In this document: positions 1-8,421 of the stretch, piece by piece | Layout of the letters: every line of letters begins with the position of its first letter | How positions within the stretch are numbered: position 1 is the first letter of the stretch | From: Pseudopyrenochaeta lycopersici | Lineage: Eukaryota > Ascomycota > Dothideomycetes > Pleosporales > Pseudopyrenochaetaceae | NCBI GenBank assembly: GCA_003313425.1 | Contig: NHZP01000005.1 | Span: 310,001-374,000, forward strand | Direction: 5' to 3' | DNA: 64,000 nt | Program-made: the position numbers and the translations under genes | Notes under the pieces: generated by a model | Told to the model about the DNA's origin: nothing | Database searches by the model: none | What the model saw: only the letters and a program-made list of their open reading frames with translations

Positions 1-1068
1 TGCCGTTGAAGTTGGCGCTTCTTCGTGGATGAAAGTCCGCGCGAAGATCAACCCACAGGAATCGCATTCTATATCTCTCCTTCCTCTGATTCTCGGATAT
101 CTAGTCCCACATGCCGGACAAAAACCACTCTTGCGTGCCGTCCAGTCAAAAATCATGCGCATTTCGATCCGTTGGCCCGGCAGGAAGCACGAATCCCAGT
201 CCTTGGCCAGGTCGATTCTGCGGCCGGTGGCTTGATTGTGCAATGCAAACTCGCCGCTTTCGATCTTTCGAAGACCAGAAGGGACCTTTTCGAAATTGAA
301 CTTGAGGACAGATCGGAGAGCGTCGGCGGAGCGCACGAATTCGAGATGGAATGGTGACGTCTTGCCCAGGGCGTCAATCATATACACTGGCTGCTGCCTC
401 TCGATGCCTTGCGGTATCCGCGAGAGCATGACATGTATAGAGCGTACAGTTTGAAAGATGTGGATGTTGGTCTGGAATATCAACGCGGTGCGTCGGAGTA
501 GCCGCTCTCCCTGAACAATAGATCCGCCGATGGCGCATGAAATTTGCGAAATGCGGTCCTGGCACTGCTGAAAAGACTCTCGCAGAAAGCCGCGCAAGCT
601 AGTGAATCCTGTTAAACTTGACTTGCCCTGGAGGTCCATTCGTTGTAACTGAAGCGTAGCCAGCAGAACCAAGATCGATTGAGTATGAGCGGCAATATCG
701 CTTTGGAATCTGGCCAAGTCGTCGGTTTTGAAGAGCGACCATTGAACCTTCATCCACGCCTTCTTCGCGGCCGAACCCTTCCCCTGGCTGAGGAGATGCT
801 TTTGGTATCGAGAAGCCTTGGTCCAGAACTCGTCGATGGTATGCTGGCACTGAGAAGCGGCCTGCTTGAGGGCGACATATTCGGCATGCTGATGGTCCTC
901 GAACTCAAGCTGCTTCACGCGTAGGAGCGCCGTCTCGAGGCTGAACAGTTCCTGTGTGAGTTCGCGGAACTGTGATGTCGCGCCGCCGACTTCCTGCAGC
1001 GAGGCGACCACGCTGCCGACCAGCTTCAGCGCCGCGACGAAGTCTCCGACAGAAAAGCCGAACGACAT
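1..1068 (-). CDS. Fungal protein with helical N-terminus, ubiquitin-like region and zinc ribbon (C-terminus cut by window edge)
   Basis: An ATG at 1068 opens 356 codons without a stop to the window edge, so the C-terminus is missing. Residues 1-210 are mostly helical and begin MSFGFSVGDFVAALKLVGSV, like the N-terminal domain of many fungal STAND/NACHT-associated proteins. Residues about 238-310 contain a ubiquitin-like stretch (SPFHLEFVRSADALRSV, then VPSGLRKIESGEF). A zinc ribbon follows, with Cys317-x2-Cys320 and Cys335-x2-Cys338. This order matches uncharacterised fungal proteins annotated only as ubiquitin-like domain containing. No enzymatic motif is visible and no function is assigned. 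A role in signalling or self/non-self sensing is inference from the N-terminal similarity. The reading frame is uninterrupted and uses no intron in the visible part. Confidence 0.8.
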   Translation of the reverse strand, partial: MSFGFSVGDFVAALKLVGSVVASLQEVGGATSQFRELTQELFSLETALLRVKQLEFEDHQHAEYVALKQAASQCQHTIDEFWTKASRYQKHLLSQGKGSAAKKAWMKVQWSLFKTDDLARFQSDIAAHTQSILVLLATLQLQRMDLQGKSSLTGFTSLRGFLRESFQQCQDRISQISCAIGGSIVQGERLLRRTALIFQTNIHIFQTVRSIHVMLSRIPQGIERQQPVYMIDALGKTSPFHLEFVRSADALRSVLKFNFEKVPSGLRKIESGEFALHNQATGRRIDLAKDWDSCFLPGQRIEMRMIFDWTARKSGFCPACGTRYPRIRGRRDIECDSCGLIFARTFIHEEAPTSTA

Positions 1069-1956
1069 ATTTGCGACTTGAGTGCTGTTCAAGTGCAAGA
1101 TGCGGCTCAGCGCACGATGGGGCAGGCTGCGCCGACGATGCTTGATCGACGGGCAGTCGAGCGGATATCTGAACGAGTCATGCTGAGCGCGAGACTGATG
1201 GCTGCCATACCGCATCAGCACTCAGGCAGCTAGTGTTCCTTACCATTAAATTACAGCTAGGCTGTTTTCGCTAATTGCGCCACGAAGCCAGATTTGGTCG
1301 ATCGTAGCTGATGAGCGCCGAGTCGCCTCGGAAGCACAATCATTTTCAATATCCGCTTGAATTGCTCGGGATAGAGTCGTTCGTACTGTATAACATGTTG
1401 ACGGATTTTCAGAGGGATGCACGAAGTTTCCGAGGATCCAGAGGCTGTCCAAGTAACGCTCTCACGTATCGCTCAAGTCGCTCGTGGTATTGCACGGCAC
1501 GGAAAAGTGATTACTAGAATATAATAAGAACAACGATAATTTAAGATTCAAAGCTACTATCCCGAGAATATCTATAGTTGTAGCTCGTTTTCGAGTTTTT
1601 AGTGTTGAAAAGTGTTGGCGAGTTTTCGACACGCAGTGATGGACGTTATAAGCCATGTTTTGCCGTTTCGAAGCTTTGAGAACGGCTAAGAAAGTAGCTG
1701 TCGCCAAGTCACGCCACTAAGTAACAGGAAGACGCAAACCGCGGGTCGCAGTTCGCCTACAGGAGCCTTGAGGAACGAGTTTTGAGAAGGAAACGAATTG
1801 AGTTTTCGGGTTCGAGGGAAAGTATATAAGCGGGCCTATTGGCTGAGGGTAAGAGGCGCAAGGTGCGGGGTCGTTTCTGCACAGGCTGAGATGTGTCGTA
1901 AGATTGAACATCTGCCAAATTAGTCAGACCTCCAAATACTTCACCGCAACCCAGAA
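1069..1956. other. Intergenic region, divergent promoters
   Basis: About 890 bp between the minus-strand gene ending its promoter here and the plus-strand MYND gene. Only short overlapping open frames are present and none looks coding. A TATA-like element lies near 1823. Confidence 0.6.
1823..1830 (+). promoter_or_regulatory. TATA-like box upstream of the MYND gene
   Basis: TATATAAG lies 127 bp upstream of the ATG at 1957, a plausible core-promoter position for a fungal gene. It is a match by eye only, with no start-site evidence. Confidence 0.4.
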
Positions 1957-3430
1957 ATGGCTTCCCAAGATCCCAACCCAGATTCGAGCTCAGATTCACA
2001 TCATACCCCAACTTTGGCATTGAAACAAGCTCTATGCTTTTACTGCTGGGACATATCGTCCAATCTCAGGCGATGCATCGCTTGCAAACGGGTCTCATAC
2101 TGCTCAGTAAAGTGCCAAAAGCAAGACTGGAAGAGAAATCACAAGCAAATCTGCAAGAAACTTGTAGCTTTAAACAAGCAGAAAGGATATGTACCCTCAG
2201 CTGGCAGGCATTGGAACGAGTACTATGACGAGAAGGTATATTATTCAGCTCACTTGGCAAGACGAGCGAGCAGATTCTGAGACACTTTATAGGTGCTAGA
2301 TTTCTTAAGATCCGGTACTTTGGATCCTAGTGAACTTGGAAGATTGGTTAGGTATGTCTGAGAACCGACTGCCAACAAACTATAACCATTTTGTAACTAT
2401 TATTAAGCTGACACTTACAGTTAGCTACGAACCATATTGCTATCACTGTTATAGAAGAGAGTCTCAACTTGAAGATGGGGCGAATTTGAACGTCTGCCGA
2501 TACTGCCTTCTTACCTCGTTCTGCACCTCTTGCCAGCAAACACATCCATCAGCGGAGTGCGCAACCTTGCAAGATATTGCAGCCGATGACAAGATTTTGG
2601 TAGACCTCCACCGGCGAACGGGAAAGAGCTCGACCATTTCTTTCTCCAAATTTCCCAGAAACCAACATTGCCTTCTCTCTTCTGCAACGGACTGGTATGA
2701 CTACTACACGAGGCTCTCAGACAAGGGTGGCTTCAGTTCCAAAATGAACCGAGATCTGAAGTACCAGGCAGACGACCCCAAAGAACGAGAATTCGTCGAA
2801 TATATGAGATACGGTACCAACACGACAACTATTCAACTCACCTTAATCGCTGCCTTGGAGGCGATAATACCCAATATCGGCACTCGGGGTTCGATCAACC
2901 TTCACATTATAGGTGCAGCTGGAACTGAATTTGCCTCTGTTCCTGCATTTGAGGAGCTATTGCACCTTCTACCGTCGCTGACAGCACTTCAGTTATCATT
3001 CGTAGGTTTGAATGTAGAAACCCAGAAGCCACACACACTTCAGTGCTGCACTATGTGTACCAAGGTGGGACGTTCGATTTCCATTACCGCCTGGAGAGGT
3101 CCATATCACGCATACGTCGATACCGAATTCTACAAGACGCCAGATCTAGCAGCAGCCTTTCACTCGGGATTTTCGGTAGACGAACAAGCGGACTGGCGCC
3201 CAACCATCAAGTATCTTGCACATGCTCCACATCCAACACTCTTTACTGCGGCTAGATACTTTGAGATTCAGGGAGAGATGGGAGTTTGGAAGAGTCTGGG
3301 GGCTAAATTTGTGAAGAACGCTGAAGTAAATAAGTGGAAGGGGATGTCTCCTTCGCTTGGAGTGTGTGGAGACAAGCCGAACGAGGTCACCTATAAAAAT
3401 TATTGGTGGTATATTGTGGAACAAAGGTGA
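1957..3430 (+). CDS. MYND-type zinc finger protein with MSS51-like C-terminal domain
   Basis: Three exons are inferred: 1957-2235, 2293-2351 and 2425-3430. The two introns (57 and 73 nt) preserve phase and the product has 447 residues. Residues about 26-65 form a MYND finger (CFYCW, RRCIACKR, YCSVKCQKQDW, NHKQIC). The exon 2 segment VLDFLRSGTLDPSELGRLV leads into a second Cys-rich stretch (CYHCYRR, CRYCLLTSFCTSC) and a long C-terminal domain ending KNYWWYIVEQR. This resembles the MSS51 C-terminal domain family. MYND domains bind proline-rich peptides. Yeast Mss51 acts in mitochondrial COX1 translation, but this is one of many fungal paralogues and I do not assign that role. The frame stays open for 56 codons after the TGA. 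Confidence 0.8.
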
Positions 3431-4490
3431 TTTGGAAATATGGAGGATTATTGTGGCTACAATTCGGGAGGCGGAGTCATGGGATTGATCTTCACCAAGC
3501 TAGCAAATCAAGGAATTCAGACAGAGTGTGGCTATGTTGCACAGAGTTGTGGCGGTACAGGCCTGTGGCTGCAGTTTTTGAGGGGCGCGGCTCCCTAGTA
3601 GCCTTTTGTCTCTTTGTTCCTCAAGGCAATCGCTAATTATAGTTATTTTCTCCAGCACGGAAAGGCACCTAGAAGAAGCGGCAAAGACGATGAGATACGA
3701 GGAACTTGAGAAGGCACGAAGGAAGCATTTCCCTGAGGAGAAAGATGAAGGAAAGCGCGGTCCTAAGTGGAAGGCATCTGCACGAAAAAGGAAGGAAAGG
3801 CGATTTCTTTGGAGTCGGAAAGGGCTTCGTGAAGGCAGAAGGACAAAGTAGCAAGATCCAAGAATTTACGCCATAGGGGCGCCAGTAGCACTAATTTATT
3901 AAGTTGATTCTGTTGAACTACAAGAGATGATCATATTCTTTTCTCATACGGGGATGAGAAGTGGTGCAAAATCAGTTTGATTGTCTGTCACTCCTACATA
4001 TTATAGTAAGGTCTTATGGCGCATTAGAATCCTGTTGTTTATAGCACAGACGATGAGAGCCTCACATTAACGCTGGGCTGGCGGATCACTCTTGTGCTGT
4101 AAAAGAAGGCTCTTCGCCGAGGAAGCTACGAAGGCGGCAAGATATGTGTAATGCTTAGTTGAAGAAGACCTGGTTGCTTATAAGTAGGTGTTACACATGA
4201 TTCGTTAAGACGATTGGGTATACTAATGTGCGTGCGGAACGTTATCTACTTGAAGTCAAAATACCCATCGACAGTAGTTGCGCTGTGTGTCTTTCGGCCT
4301 GAGACACAGCGCATGCAACGAGTCATTAATATATTCGCAAGGATTCACTCTAAACGGCAACTCATGAACTAAGCGATGCGTGACAACCCCGGAAAGTATT
4401 AAGCTTCCTTTGGAAGCTCCACTGATCATGTACAATACTTCATCCTCATACCTACACATCGCATCTATCAACCTCACCCTATTTACCCCA
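3431..4490. other. Intergenic region with an open frame directly after the MYND stop
   Basis: The MYND reading frame continues for 56 codons after its TGA, to a TAG near 3597, with several Gly and Cys residues. A Lys/Arg-rich open stretch lies at about 3690-3851 after an AG acceptor-like site. Neither is recognised as a gene. The rest, up to the PEBP-like gene, is featureless. Confidence 0.4.
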
Positions 4491-5366
4491 CTACAAAGCG
4501 AACGCAGCCACGCCAGCGAGCACTGCAGTCGCGAATCCAGCCCACATCGCCTTCCCTCCAACATCCAAGCTACTCGCCGCACCCGGGAACGACATAGGAT
4601 CCGTTCCATTCCCAGTTCCCGTCGCCGTCGGCCTCGCAGGGGGGAACGTCGTCGTCGGTGTACCCGTAAGGTTCTGCACGGTGATATAATTTCCGGCAAG
4701 AGCTGGACCCAGCCCGGCGTCTTGCACAAACTGGGTCGTGTTGAAAAACACGCGGTTGGCTGTTAGGTTCGAGTATTTGGCTGGGATGCTGAAGTTGGCG
4801 GGTTGTGCGAAGAGCACAAAGGTGTAGCTGTGTGGTACGTCGCCTACGGGCGGCGAGGGCTGCACGTATGGCACGGGTCCGTTGGGGACGGTGAGTGCTG
4901 TTTGGTTGGTGCTGGAGACACCGGAGGAGAGGGTCACGTTTGTGGAGAGCCAGTGCAGGAGTTGGACGCGTGTGTTGTTGCGGGGAACGTCCAGATCGAC
5001 CTGTTGGTTGCAAATTAGCCTATGCCCCAGTCTAGGTTGCACATAGGTGTGTTACCATAAGGAGGACGCCTTGCTGGGGTCCGCTGGAGCCGGCAGACCA
5101 GACTGGTGTACTAATGCTTGGGGGCTGAGCGGTCTCTGCATGTGCGCGTCAGTTGGTGTTTTGTGGGTTCGACACGCGATTTGCCTTGTCTGAATTGAAT
5201 TGTACATACCACCACGCGGAATCCGCTCTCCAGGCGGAGAAACCGTGTTGTTCCCATACGCGACACTTAGCTGTGCCGAAGCTTGGATTGGGAAACCAGG
5301 TGCTGTCTGCGCAGTGGCAGCTGCAGCGAGCAAAGCGCCGAAGCTCAAGATTGTTGTACCGACCAT
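4491..5366 (-). CDS. Secreted GPI-anchored PEBP-like protein
   Basis: Three exons: 5366-5210, 5135-5056 and 5000-4491. Introns of 74 and 55 nt keep phase, giving 248 residues. The protein starts with a signal peptide (MVGTTILSFGALLAAAATAQ). The middle contains phosphatidylethanolamine-binding-protein features: GVLLMVDLDVPRNNTRVQLLHW and, further on, VPHSYTFVLFAQP, matching the family's ligand-pocket strands. Many N-x-S/T sites fit a cell-surface protein. The tail is Thr/Pro/Gly-rich, then a Ser/Gly/Ala omega-like region (FPGAASSLDVGGKA) and a hydrophobic C-terminus ending VAAFAL, which predicts GPI anchoring. PEBPs bind phospholipids or regulate proteases and kinases. A wall or plasma-membrane outer-leaflet location is inferred. 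No ligand can be assigned. Confidence 0.85.
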
Positions 5367-5655
5367 ATCTACTGACTTGGGAGGTTCAATTGTATAGTGG
5401 GAACCCTCAATTTCTCCGCAGCGGGGAGCGAGATCTTAAAGGGTACCTGCACAAGCACGCAAGCTCCAGCATTTGGTGCGTTTCGCACCCGTTTCCGCTG
5501 CCGTCCGCCGGGTAGAAAGTCCATGACGTCGTCCAAGCCACAATCTCAAGCAGGCGTTCATTGAACTAAGACCGCTAAGGGAGTAGCTCTTCCTTTTCGA
5601 TTAGTATTTCACCCATAGGAAGCGCGGCAAGGTCATGAAGGCGTTCGTTGGCCTC

Positions 5656-5675
5656 TTTTTTTTTTTTTTTTTTTT
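5656..5675 (+). repeat. Poly-T tract (20 nt)
   Basis: An uninterrupted run of 20 T about 290 bp upstream of the PEBP-like gene, reading as poly-A on the coding strand. It may be a nucleosome-excluding promoter tract. Confidence 0.8.
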
Positions 5676-5950
5676 GGAGAGATGTATCGAGGCCGTTGAT
5701 TGTTGTTGTGGCACGTGCTGGGATGGTGGATGACGAATGGAGAGCCACCAGGGAGAACTACTGCGACGGAGTACGCAACAACACCTAGCATGCCCAGAGG
5801 TGATGGAACCATGCGCGGAGAAATTCTGCCTATTTTTCAGTTGCCGAGCTTTTGGCGATGCTCAGCCATGCCACGCTTTGGATGCCCAGTCGGAGGAATT
5901 GTAAGCATCCGCTTGAACTGTCCGACACGATCTCAGTGCAACTCTCAATA

Positions 5951-6220
5951 CCGTAAAAACTTGCCTGCTCCGCCGAGCGCTAGTAAGGGGAGGAGTTCCC
6001 AAAAACACCGGAGAAGAGGTAAGCGGGCCAATGCAGCCTATGAAAATGCAAAGATTAATCTTAAACTGCCCTTGAGCTTTGTAAAAGCGCTAGGCACCTA
6101 AACTGTTTAAGAATAATTAGGGCACATTCTGGAGCTGCATTGGCCCGCTTACCTCTTCTCCAGTGTATGTGGGAACTCCTCCCCTTACTAGCGCTCGGCG
6201 GAGCAGGCAAGTTTTTACGG
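5951..6220. mobile_element. MITE with 87-bp terminal inverted repeats and TA target duplication (Tc1/mariner type)
   Basis: Arms 5951-6037 and 6134-6220 are inverted copies of 87 bp with about three mismatches. The outer ends read CCGTAAAAACTTGCC and its complement. Both ends are flanked by TA (5949-5950 and 6221-6222), the target duplication left by Tc1/mariner-type elements. The 96-bp centre is AT-rich and encodes nothing, so the element is non-autonomous and must have been moved by a transposase encoded elsewhere. The near identity of the arms suggests a fairly recent insertion. Confidence 0.8.
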
Positions 6221-6812
6221 TAGCTTATGTGCGTCCAACCCCACAGGGCAGCCAAGATCAAAGCATTCGATACTAGTTTCAGCCAACTATAAAATATCTA
6301 TCTGCACAGAATATACCTCCCTGTGCGACCGGAAACCCTGCGTGGCAGAAACACATCAGTGCTTTCCATCATAACACTGCGAATAACAATAGAGAATACA
6401 GGTGATCTCGAATAAAAACCTTGCAACATTCTAACTCTGTCTACTGTTCAGTTCTCCCAAAGAAACTCCTATCAAGCTTGTTTTACCACATTCATCGCAC
6501 CCAACGAAGTGCCTGGAGGCTTGAGCCTGTTACGCTTCAGTGGTGATACAACGTCTGGCTGAGCGGGTTTGACAGATTAGAGCCCCCACCCTTCCTGGTT
6601 GTACAGAAAAATCAGTGTAACTCAATAGTTATCATAGAATAGGATTGGGTATCCCAGCCCTCAGAACGCTAGCACGATTCCAGTTTGGTGCCGCTCTGGT
6701 GATGAACCCTGCGTCGAACCTAGCGGCTGAGAATGCTGAGCGCCAGCCAACAGCCTTAAGCGTCAATCTAGCGCGAGCTTGTAACTACTCGTAAGAAGCT
6801 GTTTCTCAGTCC

Positions 6813-7982
6813 CTAGGACTGTGTTGGATATTTCCACGCCAATGTGGAAACCACAACCTGGGCAATCCCTACCAATAAGCCGAGAAAACCAAAGAGGACA
6901 CTTAAAAACAGGCCAATGATCGCCACTGTCAGCGCGTTCCTCTCTGACGTGTGGCGCTCGAACCACAAGGCGATCCTGTTACTGGGCGGTCGCGTCTCCA
7001 CCAAAGTTTGCAGAGCCCTTAGCCTTCTACTCCAATAAATGTACTGAAAGTTCTTGACACTTGGTTTCTCATAGGTAAGGAGGTTAGAATCGAATGGAAC
7101 CTTCGCCCGCACGAGGCGCTCCGCGAGCTTTCGGGACTTTTTATCGGTCCCGATTGGGAAGAGGATAGTATAGATAGTGAAGAGGGTTTCAACGAGGAGC
7201 TGCCGGGGTAACACTCCACTGAAGCGTGTGCGTTAATTAACGTGAGAAGCCTTTGGGGAGTTGGGGACGCACGCGGCAAGGCTGACTCCAACTGCTTCAT
7301 CCAAATTTCTGTCCTTGGTATGCTCTATCTGGGCCTTGAGCCACTCAACTTGATGAAAGACGGCTAAAGACTTTGTCTTTGGCCTGTAAACCAGGTGCTC
7401 TGCGAGGTCGTCGGTTCGCACAATTTGGATTTTCAGCCTTCTATAGAGTTTCCATGCCTTCAGGGACGTTTGCTTCTTCGAGGCTGTCCACATTTCATCT
7501 ACATTGGTGGTGGTAGGGAATGCGGCGTTGAAGAAGTCTTGAAACGTCTGCTCGCGTTCCCACTTCACGGGGAAAACATGCTCGTTTTCGAACCTGTAGC
7601 CATCTGCATAGTTGTTCTGTGAGTCAGGATCAAATAAATAGGCGAGCTTCACTGTTTGTCGCACCACATTTTCCTGATCGCGATGGTTGGGAAAGGCATC
7701 CGCTGAGAAAGCATTCTTCGTTTTCTCACACCCAAATCTCAGCTTCTCGACTGCTCGAAGGACGCTTTCATTTGTTGGTAAACCAATTTTGTCGATAGAG
7801 ACAAAGGTGCTTCCGTCAGGCTTTAGAAGGCGTGCCTCCGGACGCACCGTTTTGTCGTACTGGCGGAAGGCTGAGAATCGGGATTCTGTCAACGTATCAA
7901 CCCAGCAGAGTACTTTAAGCACACTATCAAGAGAACTGGTGCCATAGCCATTGACCCTTAGAGAATTGGGAGCGGAATTCAT
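6813..7982 (-). CDS. Uncharacterised fungal membrane protein
   Basis: Two exons, 7982-7273 and 7218-6813, are joined over a 54-nt intron whose removal restores SLAAGVLPRQLLVETLF in frame. The product has 371 residues. The N-terminal 250 residues are soluble, with conserved-looking blocks (LLKPDGSTFVSIDKIGLPT, YRFENEHVFPVKWEREQTF) and a charged segment EWLKAQIEHTKDRNLDEAVG. The C-terminus has one or two membrane segments (NALTVAIIGLFLSVLFG, FLGLLVGIAQVVVSTLAW) and a very short tail. It resembles a widespread family of ascomycete proteins of unknown function with the LPRQLLVET motif. I do not assign a function. It is divergently transcribed from the protease-HEAT gene 440 bp away, so the two could share a promoter. 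Confidence 0.8.
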
Positions 7983-8421
7983 ATCAAAGGCTCGGATGTC
8001 GTTAGGGAAAGACGATGTTGGGCAATACTCTAGAAACTAGCAGCTTTAGACAGACGACATGGTTCCCATGACCGACGAACTTGCGGTGCAGCCGTACTCA
8101 AAAAGGCGCCTTGTAGGCTGATTTGGACAGCTGTGGCGCACTTGGAATAGTTATACGGCAACGTGGTTGCGGCGGTGACGTGGGGCCCACTCTTGCCAGC
8201 CCAGCTTCAAACGGGCTGCCAAATTAAAGCGCAGCAGCGTTCTTGTGATAGGCTTAGAACGATCTTGGTGTTTTCGCGCTTTTGCCTCCTGCGCGTCGCT
8301 GAGTCAATGAAGAAAAGGCGCGAAGGCCAGGCAGTGACATAAACAGGCCCGTGTTGGGCCTTGTTTGTCTCTCCCACAAGCCAGCCTTTTGTGTCGTGAT
8401 ATCCAACACGACACTCCACCA
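7983..8421. other. Divergent intergenic region
   Basis: This 440-bp region separates the membrane-protein gene from the protease-HEAT gene. No clear TATA box or coding segment is seen. Confidence 0.5.

Larger units (their letters stand above)
5367..6812. other. Intergenic region carrying a MITE
   Basis: About 1.45 kb with no convincing gene. It holds a poly-T run (5656-5675) and the inverted-repeat element at 5951-6220. The open frames across the inverted repeat are the two arms read in opposite directions. Confidence 0.6.

Noticed and set aside
3606..3851. 81-codon Lys/Arg-rich frame downstream of the MYND gene
   Set aside because: No ATG context and low complexity (Lys, Arg, Glu only). 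It may be a remnant but cannot be supported.
5951..6220. Inverted repeat as a transcription terminator or tRNA-like fold
   Set aside because: Arms of 87 bp with TA duplications are far too long for a terminator and fit a MITE. No tRNA box motifs are present.
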